From assembly GCA_029448655.1 (NCBI GenBank), contig JACCLO010000006.1:806001-870000 (forward strand): DNA of 64,000 nucleotides, read 5' to 3'. The position numbers and the translations under genes are program-made. Under the pieces are notes generated by a model. The model did not search any database. It was not told the DNA's origin and was given only the letters and a program-made list of their open reading frames with translations. Shown piece after piece: positions 10,267 through 22,168 of the stretch; the first letter of the stretch is position 1; each line of letters begins with the position of its first letter. Source of the stretch: Wolfiporia cocos. Lineage: Eukaryota; Basidiomycota; Agaricomycetes; Polyporales; Phaeolaceae.

Positions 10267-13200
10267 CTAGGAGAAGTACATGACCGATGACATGTTACGG
10301 TGCAGCGGCTTGTACGCTCTCATGAAAGCAGAAGCAGAATCGGCGGAGTCGTGATACGCTTCGGGGTCGTCCTGATATATCGCCCCGGGCTCACACTGAT
10401 ATATCGCCCGAGAGGTAACAATACCCGCATCTACGGTTGCGAGTTAGCGAATACACAGTGTGGCATAGAAAGATGCTCACAATACACAGGCGCTGGGATT
10501 GATATCGAGCGGGTAGAATGTGCGCAAACATGGCACAGCGCGTACGACAGGGCTTGGAGGTTGTCTGCTCTGGAGGCAAGTTAGCCCTATATTGGACCGG
10601 GCCCACGAGGGCGACGTACGAGAACTTGTTGTCGTCGTATAGCACGCTATAATGCGAGGGACGAGAGGTCCCTGACGTCGTAATCACACGAAACAATGTT
10701 AGTCGCCATCAGCAAGTATTGCAAGAGAATAAGACTTATCCAGCTTGGCTCTGCAGGTACCAATCCAGCCCCCACGGATGAGTGACGTCTCTGTCAATCA
10801 CAGTGCCGGCCTGACAGTTGCCACTGCTATCCGCATCGCTCTGCGACTGGGGGGAAAAGCGAACATGATGTCCCTTACTTATGAGAACTATTGTGATTTT
10901 GGGGTCCATGTTCAACTCTGCGCAAGCTTCTGTCAACATGGCGATTGTCATTAAGACCCATAGTCGCTTTACATGAAGGACAACTCACCCTTGAGGCGAG
11001 GCAGCTCTGTATGCGGGGTCATACATGGCGAAACGACAAAATGCTGCACATCAGACTCACCATGGTCCAACACCTGCTTGGACTGGCCTTCTGACACACC
11101 AGCTGCAGGCACAGCTGTAAGTCACACTATAGCTCAGACGGAACCTATGAAGTACCGCGATAGAGGACAATGCAAGCCGGTTTCGGGCTGGCCGCCTTCT
11201 CCACGTTCGTGCGATGGTTTATATACTTTTCGATTACATCCTATTCCGATCCTCAGCGATTGCTGCGGGTTAGATCACTGGCATAACGCTTACTTTCGCC
11301 ATGTCCTTAATGTCATCGATGACTTCATGATGGGACTTTTGAACGCGGGAAGTCGCGACATATTTGACCAGGTTCGAGTCCACGTTTCCAACAAGGGACG
11401 TGAAGGATGGACGACCCTTGGCACCTGGAGGGGGATGGATAACATGCGCGCTGTGGCGCGTCCCGTTTGAAATGCTAGATACACTGAATTGTATATCAAG
11501 AAACATACCCCATGACGATCGTATGAATGTGAGGATCCATTAGTGCCACTGGACTGGGTTCTGGGATCGCGTTGATGCCGCCGCATTTGACATTGATCCT
11601 GGTACATGGTCAGTTGATCGACTGGAATGTACAACGTATGAGACATACTTTAAGCACACATTTACAAAGTAGTGATCTTTGGCATGCGAACACTGGGAGC
11701 TCTTCATGCACTGCGTCGCCACTCCCGCCTGTGGAACAACTTTAGGTTGAGCCCTGCTGCGTGTTGAACAAAGCCTACCGCGACATCGCCGAAACTGGAA
11801 CATCGTTAGCGTATGCGCTCTCGTTATTCAAATGGCGTACTCACTATTTCACTGCACGGTAGATGTCGCCACCGCCCTCTGGAAGTATGATGACCATGAG
11901 ATCAGGGAATCCCGCACCCTTGTTCTTCTGGTGGCACGCTCGACTAGCATCTTTGAGTTGCTGTAGGGGTAGTCAGGCATCAGGACGGTACCGCTGCGTT
12001 GAGTGGCTTCCCTCTACGATGCGACCCCGGCCGTCCTCCCACCTGATGACGGGATCCCGCTCATGAACGATGATACCTGTCATATTGTGAGCGACTAATA
12101 CACTGCACTCAGAAGAGGTACGCACCGGTACCGCGCGCAGCAGATACCAATCTGTTTACCGTTTCATGGGCAGTTTTCTGGTCAAAGCGAGCCTCTTGCT
12201 CGTAAATCACCACGGCCCATCGCGTAATGACGCATGGTCGAAAGAAACGCCGGTTCACCCTGCACACGGTGGGTCCATTATCAGAATGCACAACGATCAG
12301 GCACGATCAGGCACGACAAACATATTCCAAGCACCACTTCTGGGCACAATCTCCGGCTGCTGTGAGCCCACACCGTACTTCAACGTCGGTGGGGGAAGAA
12401 TTCGCGCTGGCACACTCAATGGCCGCGCGTCTGGCGCAACATGGAGCCCGAATTGCTAGCAGACCATTCATCAAACGTTCATTGCAAACATGTGGCAACA
12501 CTTACTCGAGTGTATTCCGACTGCCCGTATGCAAGGACCTGATGGGATGTGATCAATGATCGTTGTCAGTCATTAGTTGCAGAAGTATATATCGCGCACC
12601 TCCAAACCAGCCGTGATACTAGCGATGCGGTCAGACGGCTTCTGCTTGACAAACTGGAATACGTCGTTGGTTCTCTCCGGTGGAATCTGCTTCCTCATGA
12701 TCTGCCCTGGCTCAACGGTGCAAAGTTCCATTGGGATCAAAGCACCGTTCCCAACCTGAGCAAGATACCCATCTTGGCACAAGTTGGTGTATATGCATTG
12801 GATCACATACCTCGACACAAACGATGTCGGGGAACCGTAATGTGTAACAGTATATCTGCTGGAAGTACCGAGCGACAGTTATCGTACTGCCTTCTCGCAT
12901 TGTGAACGACAGTGCATTTGCGCCCACAGATGAGACCTTCTTGATGACTCGCGGTGGATTCCTACGTCCTGCTTGTTGTCTTGGCGGAGTCGCGATCACC
13001 CTCAAATCACCGAGAAACCGCTGTAAGCGGAGACGTTCTCGATCCGGAAACCCGCATGTAGGGGCTAGCATAGCAGGGTTACTCTGTCCCAAAAAACTTA
13101 AACAAAGGTCAATTAGCGGCCCCGGCTGGTACATTGCGGCAGCAGAACTGTCAATATTGAGGAGCATTCTTCCAATTGCAGGTCGCAGGGATTGGAAGTA

Positions 13201-14212
13201 ACCTCGCCACAGGACGACACCGCCACCGATGTCCTTTGTTTCATGACTTGTAAAGAACGTTCGTTCTTTGAACAGGTATCGCAACGATGGCTCCATCCGA
13301 ATCACAACGCTGAGTGCCTAGCAACACGAGCACAGTGTGAGTGGGCTACTCCATTACGTCTAGCTGCCACTCAACTGTCACGGCCGTGTGCACTTTATTG
13401 GTGTGCCCTTGCTGCCCTTGGAGGAACCGGTGTAGGTGCCTCGTAGCGAAACAATTAGGTGTGATTGTGAGAGCAGAAGATCAACTTACCTAGGATTGAT
13501 CTCCGCTACGTGCATGAGGTGCACCCTGTACTCTTTCGCGCTATCGCTGACACCGCCCCCAATAGCAACTTGCCCCAGCGGTGGCGGGTCGATGAGGGTT
13601 ACAGCAAACTGCAAACTGTCAATAATCTCAGGGTCCCACCGAGGTGTCACTAACAGTAGCGCTTATAAATGGTAATTTCTGAGCTGTAAACATGTTCCGA
13701 CGCCCATCGTAAACGGCGCGTGGCGTGAAGACCTGTGGCGCAATGACGGTTTGCAAACGGTCAATGATCTGCATATTCAGCCTTGCGGGGGCCCGTAGTC
13801 CAGCGTCAATGACTGCGGTACGTTAGACCTCCCACAGCTGCTCTGTAAATCAGATATTCACCAACTGAATGAATGAATGGGGACGATGGATGTCTCAGCG
13901 CGGCCGACTTGGAAGTGAAAAAGGCATACCGTCATAGTGAAAAATAACGTTTTCTGGAACCTGAACCGGGAAGTGGTTGGTCGATACAGTGATATGACGT
14001 CCAGATATGCCGAAGGACGTTCTCTTGATCCCGATAGTTGCGACATGGGCATTGGCGGAGGGCAGGCCAGTGGCGGCTGGGGCAGGCCTGCCGCGCAGGG
14101 CAGGGCCTTCGCTAACACCCGTGCCACGACCGCGCCCCGCGCCGCGTCCTGCGACTCCCCTGGTGCGGCGACTGCTTAAATCGTCAGTACCGCCACGAGC
14201 ACGAGGGGGCAT
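10267..14212 (-). CDS. Argonaute-family protein with degenerate slicer site
   Basis: Small-RNA-guided silencing effector by family. The multi-exon minus-strand gene starts MPPRARGG with an RG-rich tail, then FGISGRHITVSTNHFPVQVP (N domain). An ArgoL1/PAZ region follows (ETKDIGGGVVLWRGYFQ, PAIGRMLLNIDSS, then VEPGQIMRKQIPPE), L2 (VLAYGQSEYTR, RILPPPTLKYG), MID (RFFRPCVITRWAVVIYE, LMVIILPEGGGDIYRAVK, GVATQCMKS, VCLKINVK) and PIWI. It ends PLHRNMSSVMYFS at TAG 10269-10267. MID residues expected to hold the guide 5' phosphate (Y, K, Q, K) are present. In PIWI the DEDH tetrad reads H (VMGAHVIHP), E (HHEVIDDI), A (YRAGVSEGQ) and G (YYAGIVTSRA), so slicing is not expected. Near 10739 the frame reaches TAA unless an AT-AC intron 10739-10680 is removed. 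The other introns are orderly GT-AG. Confidence 0.9.
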
Positions 14213-14927
14213 ATTGAGTAATTAGCTGCTGGCAGACGAAAGAGGGGGAGAGTAAAGGCGATGGGCATATTTATGAGAAGATGAATGGATCCGCGGACAG
14301 AGAAGCTGATAAGAGCCGTCGGCTGACCTTGATGTCCCATCACGACGCGACCGATGGCACAACATGTCCGGGCACGCACGGCACGCGTTTGTTGTCTGCT
14401 GTTGGCGCGAAGCACGCAGCTGCAGTCTCGACGTCGAGCGGATCAACGAGGTGCTGTTATCTCACACGTCCATGTGCGTGAGGCAACTGGAGCCGATGAA
14501 AGGGCCCGTTAATTTCGTCTCGCATTTCGTCTCGCGTCGTCTGATCCACCTCGGCGCTCGCACAGATGCGTCGAATGCAGAATGGCCAAAGCTCTCTGTC
14601 AAATCAGCCGATCGCTCGGTGCTTACCGCCGGAGGAGGCATCCGCTGTGGAGGAGTCTTGCGAATAGGTTTGCCAAGTCCGGCGGCGTGCCACTTTGGGT
14701 CGTAGCATTCGTGGCTGGCGCTGGTTTCACGTGATCGCGTTTGCGCCTGCGCCACAGCTTCCTGTTCAGCCACCATCAAAGGCGTGGTGCATAACTCAGC
14801 TGCTCAGTGAACGCGCGTCTGTATAATTCCCAAGCTACATGACTATGCAGCTTATTGCCTGATATTGGATACAGAGTGCAGTATCCCACGATGGCCAGCG
14901 TGAGCGCGATGAGCATCCCGGGCATCA
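14213..14927. promoter_or_regulatory. Divergent intergenic region, Argonaute / APC10
   Basis: About 715 bp separating two divergent start codons, so it should carry both promoters and 5' UTRs. Short ORFs here lack family signatures. No clear TATA box was found in front of either gene. Confidence 0.4.
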
Positions 14928-15802
14928 ATGTCAACTTTCTCCAGCTGCCACAAGATGGCACCCCCATCCTCCATTGCAGTAAGTCATCTGCTTAGCCTCT
15001 ATATTACATACATCTCACAGCCCGACCATTGCGCAGCGAAAAAGCCTCCAGACCTGCCTTGGCCGGACATTGGTCACCTTGCAAAGTGGTCCGTCTCCTC
15101 GTACAAGTTCGGCTTTGGTCCCGAATGCTTGCGCGACAATGATCCGGACACATTCTGGCAGTGCGTGATGTACAATGTCCCCCCAAATGGGTCTTTTATA
15201 AGTTGCATACAGCTCGGATGGGCCACAGCCTCACTTTATCACGATCGAGTTTCCGCGTAAAGTTGCCATTCAAGTACGCCGCCCGAAGTATATCAACGTC
15301 TCATGTGTGCTGATGTCGACGCGCGGTGCTGTAGAAACTGAGCATCTACCTGTCCTTTCCCGCGGACGACAGCTACACGCCCGCGACCATCGCCGTCCGT
15401 GCGGGCACCGGCGCGAGCGACCTCCAGGACGTGCGCGTCGTCACCCTCGAGAAGCCCGACGGCTGGATCACTTTTGACGTTAGCGGCGAGCCCGGCGAGG
15501 AGGGCGAGGGATTGTGCGTAGTTCGATTCCCCTGCCGTGTCGGAGAGAGACTGACGTTACGAGCAGCAAACCGCTACACGCATATGTGATCCAGCTTATC
15601 GTGCTTGCAAATCACATGAACGGTAAGGACACGCATGTCCGCGGCTTGCGTGTGCTGGGCCCTAGAGAGTGCGTATCTCATTTCTTCCGGCTTTATGTGA
15701 GCGCTTCTGATCGGTGCACCGCGCAGGGAGGTGTCGCGCGACCATGACGATCCCTTCCCATTCACATCGCCGAAATTCAAGATGTACGAATGCATACGAT
15801 GA
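14928..15802 (+). CDS. DOC1: Anaphase-promoting complex subunit 10 (Apc10/Doc1)
   Basis: Substrate co-receptor of the APC/C ubiquitin ligase, recognising D-box degrons with Cdc20/Cdh1 in mitosis. The spliced protein is one DOC (jelly-roll) domain: PDIGHLAKWSVSSYKFGFG, ECLRDNDPDTFWQSDGPQPH, FITIEFPRKVAIQKLSIYLS, DDSYTPATIAVRAGTGASDL, PLHAYVIQLIVLANHMNGKD and THVRGLRVLGPREE. It ends SPKFKMYECIR with TGA 15800-15802. Introns fall at 14979-15020 and, approximately, 15160-15211, 15273-15334, 15514-15566 and 15669-15726, all in phase. An alternative ATG at 14892 reads a different frame and does not join in phase to exon 2, so ATG 14928 is preferred. The usual C-terminal IR dipeptide (for binding Cdc27) is present as the last two residues. 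Confidence 0.92.
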
Positions 15803-16309
15803 GGGCTTTGGGGTCCGCGCGATGCATGTGTAACAGTAGCTTAAAGAATGTCTTGTATCATATCAGGGCCGTGGAATGAAGCCGAATCTCGCATCAATCG
15901 TAAACCATAGATTTCTTGCTCAGAAACGCTCAAGCGCTCAAAGCAGAGCGCATACAGTGCGCGGAGTTTAGTCCAGGCTGATCGTTATGGGCGCATGCAT
16001 GTCCTGCACGCGTCCTTGGTCTTCACTTTCGTCGCTGCTTTGGATTGTGCTTGCAACCGCGCTCGGATACCGGGCTAGCTCGACTACAACAGAGGGCTTC
16101 AAGGGCTTTCTCTCTCCTCACGGAGCTGCCACAGTCGCGTCGGGCGAGAATAGAATATACTTGCACTTTGCAGACAGGAGCCTGCGGAGGTGGAAAGAAT
16201 TGCCTGCTATCTCTCTCTGACAGACTGATTCTGTGCTCTGGATACGAAGGCACACTTTGTGCAAACACGTGCACGGCATTCCGTACTCTGCTTCGTATAG
16301 CTACCCATT
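15803..16309. other. Intergenic region between APC10 and MED25
   Basis: About 500 bp between co-directional genes. It contains the APC10 3' UTR and the MED25 promoter. No family-like ORF was seen. Confidence 0.4.
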
Positions 16310-18791
16310 ATGACCGCCGAATTCGCGGCCATCGTATGTCTATTCGACTCATCGCTGTCCCTTGCGTCCGAATGGGTGCGGGTGTATCCTTACATCCAAC
16401 ATTTCGTAAATCGCTGCAGCGAGACGTACTCTCACAAGTCCAATGATGCGCACCCACCCCGCACGGTAAGCCCGTTCCTTCCCCTTACGCGCCAAGCATG
16501 ACGCAGGCCACACAGGCACAGGCACTTATAAGTCTTATCACCTACGGTGCTTCGAGTGCTCTGCCGACGCCGATCCTAATGAAGAGCAGCTTCATGCCTG
16601 CGCCGTCGGCCATGCAGCAGCTGCAGCAAGCAGGCAAGGCCGCCACGAGTTTGTCGGGCGCGACTGGCACACGGGGGCTGGCTGTACTCGAGGGTCTGGT
16701 CACTGCCATCGAGGTGAGTCGTGCGGACGGCCTGGGCGGCATACGCTGATGATGAGCGGCGCAGGTGCTTGATACGATACGCGAGAACGCGGAGGTATGT
16801 GCTCGTCTCCGTTCAGGCAGCTGGACGCTCAGGCCTGGGCGGGCAGGTCGTCGCGTCGCACATCCTGCATATCGCGGCACTGCCTCCTGACGCCGCGGGC
16901 CGGCCAATGTACAACACATCTCCGGCCCTGGACGACCTCTCCCTGGACACACTGCCCGAGGCACTGCAGGACGTGAGATCCTCTTGTATCGACTGCGAGT
17001 TTGCGGCTGACGGTGGCGGTGCAGAGGGGGATCATGTACAGCAACATCCTGCTGCAGCAGATACCACGCTTGACAGAACTGCAGAAGTCGGTGGGTTGCT
17101 CCGCAGATCGCCCTGCAGGATATCGACCAATCTCATCGTAGTCCGCGGCAGGCGAGCTGCAACAGGCGTGGTTCTCACTCTATCCTGGACACGTCGTCAA
17201 CCTGAGCCGCTTCAGATTGGACGGGAGAGGTAAGCGTCGCCGCGCTCTTGTTGGCATCTACTGGAACGTGCCCGGCCAGGTAACAAGAGACACGGAGATA
17301 CTGCCGCTGCTGCAGAACGGAGTCCGGAGCTCAAGCGTCAGCGCACGTCAGCACAGAGCAGTCCGCGTGCAGCGGGCTCCACAGACACAAGCCAACGAAG
17401 TGGCTCCCAGCCGCAGCAGCAGTCTCCGCGGACGCCCCAGCAACTGACGGCGGTCCAGGTCCAGAACAGACAACAGCTCCTGGGAAAGTTCAAACGGCTT
17501 GAGGAGATGGTGCGGACACAGCAGCAGACCGTGGTCATGCTCAAGCAGCAGGGGCGCGAGCAGGAGGCAGCGGATGCGGCACGCAAGGCTACCGAGCTTA
17601 TGGCGCGGTTCGCGCAGATGCGCGATGCGCTTATACGGTTCGGGAACGTCGGTCAACCCCCGGGGGCGAAGGCGCAGCCATCCGAGGCGAATGCACCCGC
17701 GGCAAATGCAACTGCGGCAGCGCCTGCTAGCGCACCGCCTAGCGAGGCAAGCAGCGGCGCGGGCCTGCAGCAGTCCGCGTCGGCGGCACAGATGCAGCTG
17801 CCGCCTTCGCCTCCAGGACAGTCGGCAGATAACGCAATCGACCTCACCATGTCGGATCACATTGGGACGATGGCGCTCCCAAATCAGCCGCACGCCACAC
17901 CGCCAGTCCCTCCGGCGACAATTCCACAGAGTCAGTCGATGGGACAGGGCGCTGCGCAGATGGCGCAAGATGCGGCGCAAGCGCAGTTCTCAGGGGAGCA
18001 GCCACGAGCGCGGGTGCCTTTACAGAACATGCAGGGCCAAGGCCCTGCGGCTGCTCAGCAGAGAGCGGTCTGGGAGGGTGTGATATCGTTGAGCATGGGA
18101 AACGATGCGAACGAGAGTCCTATTCAAGCAAGGGTCATGCTGGCCGCTTCCGCGGCCCAAGACGCACTGTCGGTATTCTCATGCTTATTTCCTTGCTGCA
18201 GACTCACGAATGCCCGTATCTCAGGCGCACGGCGAGGTGGCCGGCGGTGCTGTCGTTGACCGCGTCTCAAGAGCATGCACTACCAGGGAACATGCTGCAG
18301 GAGTGGCTCAAACGACATGCGCCACAATGTGCCATCGTATATGCAGTACCTCACAAGCAAAGCCCTGATGCTGTAGTCCAAGAGGCGAACTTCCTCGCGC
18401 TAGTGAAGGCCCTTCAAACAAAGAGCGTTGTATGTCCTCACACCACAGCTACTCGAATGTTCTTTTCGCTGACAGCGCGTAACAGTATGCCTATGCGTCG
18501 TTATCTTTTGGACAGAACCCCTTACCGGAGAAGCGTATCCTGTTCTTCCCTTTGAAGCCGGACGTACTCGGCGGAGCATTTTTCTTGTCTCCAGCGGGCG
18601 TGCCAGAACTCCCAAGTCCTGAGATCTGTGGCCTTCGCCTGACTAGCTTGCCTCCTCCAGCAGCAAACGTACTCATGAAGCTGTCTCCGCCACAACAGAG
18701 CCAGTTAACCGCTGTACCGATTGAGCGGCGACTACACGCATTGTATGCGCTGGTGCAAACTCATGTGCATCAATTGAAGCAGCAGCAGCAA

Positions 18792-18829
<38 letters not shown>

Positions 18830-19316
18830 ACAGCAGCAGCAGCAACAACAACAACAACAGCAACAACAACAGCAACAGCCAAACTTACAACAGGCTCAGC
18901 AGCAAGCCCAGATGCTGCAGCAAGCCCAGATGGCTCAGCAAGCTCAGCAGCCACAACAAGCCCTCCCGATGCAGCAATCGCCGCAAAAGCAGGCGGCGGC
19001 GATGAGTAATGTCGCCCCAGGGATCAACCCCTTCTTGTACGGTGTGCCTCCAACTGTGAACCATTTCCTGGGCCAGGCGACGGGTGCTGGCCCATCCCAG
19101 CCGCAGATCCCGAACATGATGCAGGGCATGAACGCGGGCGCCGCTGCTGGCATGATGCCGCCGCAAGGCGGTCCCATCCAGGCCGGCATGCATCGGCGCA
19201 CCCCGAGCGGCCCGGGCATTGCCAACGGGATGACCATGGAGATGCTGCAGTCGTTCATGCAGCGGAACAAGGAGGGAGGTGGAGGAGGGCCAAACATGGG
19301 CATGCCGGGGTCATAG
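16310..19316 (+). CDS. MED25: Mediator subunit 25-like protein (vWA domain, polyglutamine)
   Basis: Component of the Mediator coactivator linking transcription activators to RNA polymerase II. The N-terminal vWA-type domain reads FAAIVCLFDSSLSLASEW, then YIQHFVNRCSETY, ALISLITYGASSALPTPILM, LAVLEGLVTAIEVLDTIREN and VVASHILHIAALPPD. A Gln-rich helical stretch around 17.4-17.7 kb is followed by a possible ACID-like region (VWEGVISLSMGN, EWLKRHAPQCAIVYAVPH, KRILFFPLKPDVLGGAFFL), a 33-residue polyQ run, and a Gln/Met/Pro-rich tail ending at TAG 19314-19316. Early introns include about 16467-16504, 16713-16764 and 16795-16846 (52 nt). Some middle exon edges (16.97-17.45 kb) are approximate. Family assignment rests mainly on the vWA region and overall layout. 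Confidence 0.75.
18780..18878 (+). repeat. Mixed CAG/CAA tract encoding 33 glutamines
   Basis: Ninety-nine bases of in-frame CAG and CAA codons inside the MED25-like gene, interrupted irregularly so it is not a pure trinucleotide run. CAA interruptions usually limit slippage. It is followed by further Gln-rich sequence. Confidence 0.95.
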
Positions 19317-19657
19317 ATGATATGCAGCAGGATGTCCAATTGTCGATCTGAAAGGAGAGGGCGAAACGATCTCGGCAGTGTTGCTCATCTGTAGACATGT
19401 AATTGTACAACCGTTTGGATGACGTTCCTAAAGGACTCGACCCTTTGTGTGATTCAACCAGCTGGTGCGGTGCTTCGTAATAACAGTGAGATTTCGGTGC
19501 TGGGAAATGTACGAACAGAAAGAAAGGCGCAACGCAGGCTATTGCTACACACGATTCATGAATGATACAAGTAATGGAGTGCTCTCGTCGCAGATTGCAA
19601 GAAGTGATGGTACATATTGATTATCTTCTCCGATCGTTGCTTCTCCAGCAGGACACA
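19317..19657. other. Convergent intergenic region, MED25 / PITH gene
   Basis: About 340 bp of 3'-flanking sequence shared by two convergent genes. Nothing coding was recognised. Confidence 0.4.
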
Positions 19658-20572
19658 TCACGGTTGAGGCATGCTGAAGTTGCCGTCCATTCCTTGTATC
19701 CTCTCGTGGTCAGCAAGATTGGCCTGTGCCTCGTACACCGTTACAACAGGAGCCTCCTTACGCTGCGTGAAACATCAGAGATCGTGAAGGCGTCCTGAAG
19801 GTTGTACTGACCTCACTAAACTGCCCAAGGAATCCGACGTAGTAGATACGGATTGTGTCAGCGCCCTGCGAGGCAGGGAAAAACAGGGTGATCGAAGTAC
19901 AGTTAGGGAACTTTGCTGGCCTGAAGGGTATCGTATGGGTCAGAGGAGCACACATATCGGTGATCTGCGGTGAACATACATGACATGATATTCTCCAACA
20001 TCATTGCTTTGTGGAACATCAAGCTCTTGCACCGGCTTGCGGTCTGCAATGTCAGAAAAGTCCATGTTCTCCATGTTACTGAACTGAGCGCACATCAAAG
20101 TCAGCAATACCATTCATGGTACAGGTGCTTCAATCAAACTTACCAGCGCCACTTTGGCTGGAGTCAAATCACCCGGCCCCGTTTTGAGGAGGACAGCACG
20201 CAGTTTGACTGAGCCAGTGAACGGGACGCGAATCAACCTATGGCCCGTTTCAACAAACACATTTCATACCACCGAAAGGAAACGCACATTTGATCGTCTG
20301 CATCTGACTCCAAATACTGCGTACGTTCCGGTGAGATATGAGCTCGTACATTAGTTGGGATTGGAGAAAGTTCATACCTTGTCCTCGTTTGTCCGTTCAT
20401 GCCAAGGCTTGATAACCTCCGGACCCTTGCCAGGATCCTGAGCATTCAAAGCCACAACGTTCGGACGGTCAATACGCTCAAACAGATTATCTCTGTGTCC
20501 CTGAGACTCAGGAATATGGTCATGGTCATGGCATTCGTCGCCACAGCTTCCGTGCGCGTGGTTGTGAGCCAT
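19658..20572 (-). CDS. PITH-domain protein (TXNL1 C-terminal / PITHD1-like)
   Basis: The PITH domain binds the proteasome lid in thioredoxin-like TXNL1 and occurs alone in PITHD1-type proteins, which this one resembles because no thioredoxin domain precedes it. The protein starts MAHNHAHGSCGDECHDHDH (a His/Cys-rich, potentially metal-binding N-terminus), then PESQGHRDNLFERIDRPNVV, ALNAQDPGKGPEVIKPW, YLESDADDQM, LRAVLLKTG, LTPAKVALFANMENMDFSDI, FPNCTSITLFFPASQGAD, TIRIYYVGFLGQF, and the C-terminal KEAPVVTVYEAQANLADH. The stop is TGA 19660-19658. Introns are short GT-AG. It is convergent with MED25 and divergent from the UBX gene. Confidence 0.9.
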
Positions 20573-21123
20573 GGTGGTTAGAAAGCAAGAGAAGGAACAT
20601 TGGGCTCAGCATTGGAGTGATCAGGAGCAGCGCAGCCACCGGAGACAAACACAGATAAGCAACGCGATCGCCCTCAAGAAAGCGCTCGGAGTCCATGCGC
20701 AGGATTTGCTCCCTTCTCCAATCGCGCTTGCCAGGTGAGTTGATGTCATTTTTTGTGCTCTGTGATGCGTACTCTTGTAGTTTGCGTTCGATTGCCCTCG
20801 ACCTCATCCCAAAGGGGTCACTTGCCGGTGCGCCCTGGGGTCGGGGGTATGAGACAATCATACAATTTCTGATATTCGCCAGCTCTTTTGCTACAGCTTG
20901 CTGACAACCTCGCCCACAGATCACCTATATTCTCTGTGTCGTGGGATCCCTTGGCAGGAACTACGGTAGATCACATCCTGTATGTATTGTACCGGTGAAT
21001 TCGAGATTGTTCGCGTCAAGCGTTAGCTAAGCACATACGCAGCGAGCGCTGAACGACCTGCATACATATCGTACATCTCTCTGAGCGTCGTTACATATCC
21101 TACTGCAACCACCGTGTACTATC
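20573..21123. promoter_or_regulatory. Divergent intergenic region, PITH gene / UBX4
   Basis: About 550 bp between two divergent starts. A 132-codon minus-strand frame (20526-20924) overlaps the PITH start. It shows no recognisable domain and reads partly through the PITH 5' region, so it is treated as chance or 5' UTR. A GTGAGT...TGTAG pair at 20736-20781 on the plus strand could be a 5' UTR intron. Confidence 0.4.
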
Positions 21124-22168
21124 ATGTCGTCTACACCTGAGCCAAAGCCGGCATCTGCGGCCACACCGGAGGCACCGCAACCCGCTGCGCCCAGCGCAGC
21201 AGAGCAGCCTGCACCTCCTACATTCCGATACTACAGACCACCGCAATCCACAACCGAGCGGAGTATGTGCGTCCTCTTGATCGCTGCTATGTGCTAATCC
21301 TCATCGGCGGACTTGCGTGAAACAGAGGAGCTTCCCGATTCTTACTTCCAACCGAGCGCGGCGGATTTGAAGGCCGCGCAAGCATCTCTTTCTGCACGCA
21401 CACAAGCCTTGGTCAATGCCCCATTACGAACACAGGCCATGCGTGAGGCAGAGGAGAAGGCGAAGCGTGCACGATGGCCGACGGTTCGTGGTTGAAATGA
21501 CGTTCGTCGACTGTGCCACTCAGTTCAGTGTAGACGACGATACGCGTGAAGTTCAGCGATCGCAGCCAACTCGAGAAGAGCTTCCCTTCTACGAACAAGA
21601 TCCGGTCTGTGTATGCATTCGTGCGTGGGTCCCTCCGCGAGGACGTCAAGCCAATCAAGTTTGTCTTATGTGCGTACACGTCTCCATTCCGCCGGAATGT
21701 GCGCGTTATAAAGACCCACCTGTGCATAATAGACCAGACGCCACCAAAGCGCGAGCTCAAAGTGTCTGATCCGAACGTGCGCGACCTGTCGCTGATGGAA
21801 TTACAACTCGCGCCATCCTCTGTCCTACTTCTGCGTTTCGAGGATGATTCTTTCAATCGTGAGTATCCAACGTGATACGTATATAGACAAGGATACCGAT
21901 GGCGTGCAAATAGACACGGATCTTCCTGCGCCGCTGAACGAGTCGATCCTCGCACAAGCAGAGGACCTCCCTGCGCCGCCTAACTTTGACTCTGACACAA
22001 CAACGTCATCGTCAACAGCATCTACCAACGCGTCTACCGCCGATACCGGCTCTAGTTCGAATAGAGGCACGGAGAAGAAGATACCAAAGTGGCTCAAGCT
22101 TGGGCAAAGTGAGTATTGATGCCGCGTTTCCCTCAATATCTACTGACCAGCTCTACGTAGAAAAATAA
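21124..22168 (+). CDS. UBX4: UBX-domain protein, Ubx4 / ASPSCR1 (TUG)-like
   Basis: UBX proteins are adaptors of the AAA ATPase Cdc48/p97; yeast Ubx4 and mammalian ASPSCR1 form one family. The N-terminus is Pro/Ala-rich (MSSTPEPKPASAATPEAPQP). It is followed by the conserved pre-UBX segment ELPDSYFQPSAADLKAAQ and the helix MREAEEKAKRARWPT, then the UBX fold TTIRVKFSDRSQLEKSFPST, VYAFVRGSLRED, FVLYQTPPKREL and APSSVLLLRFEDDSFN. The C-terminal linker is Ser/Thr-rich and ends KKIPKWLKLGQKK. Five GT-AG introns join in phase, and the last leaves only AA-AAA-TAA in the terminal exon (22161-22168). The N-terminal ubiquitin-like domain of human ASPSCR1 is absent. Confidence 0.82.

Noticed and set aside
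10739..10744. Declaring the Argonaute a pseudogene because of the in-frame TAA
   Set aside because: All other junctions are intact and an AT-AC intron restores the exact family spacing, so a functional gene remains the better reading until transcripts are seen.
11370..11385. B-box-like AGGTTCGAGTCC
   Set aside because: Inside the Argonaute PIWI exon; no tRNA fold around it.
16795..16816. A 22-nt intron in MED25
   Set aside because: A normal 52-nt GT-AG intron 16795-16846 joins RENAE to VVASHILH in phase, so the very short intron is not needed.
20526..20924. 132-codon minus-strand frame upstream of the PITH gene
   Set aside because: No domain similarity, it overlaps the PITH start region in another frame, and is better explained as 5' flank.
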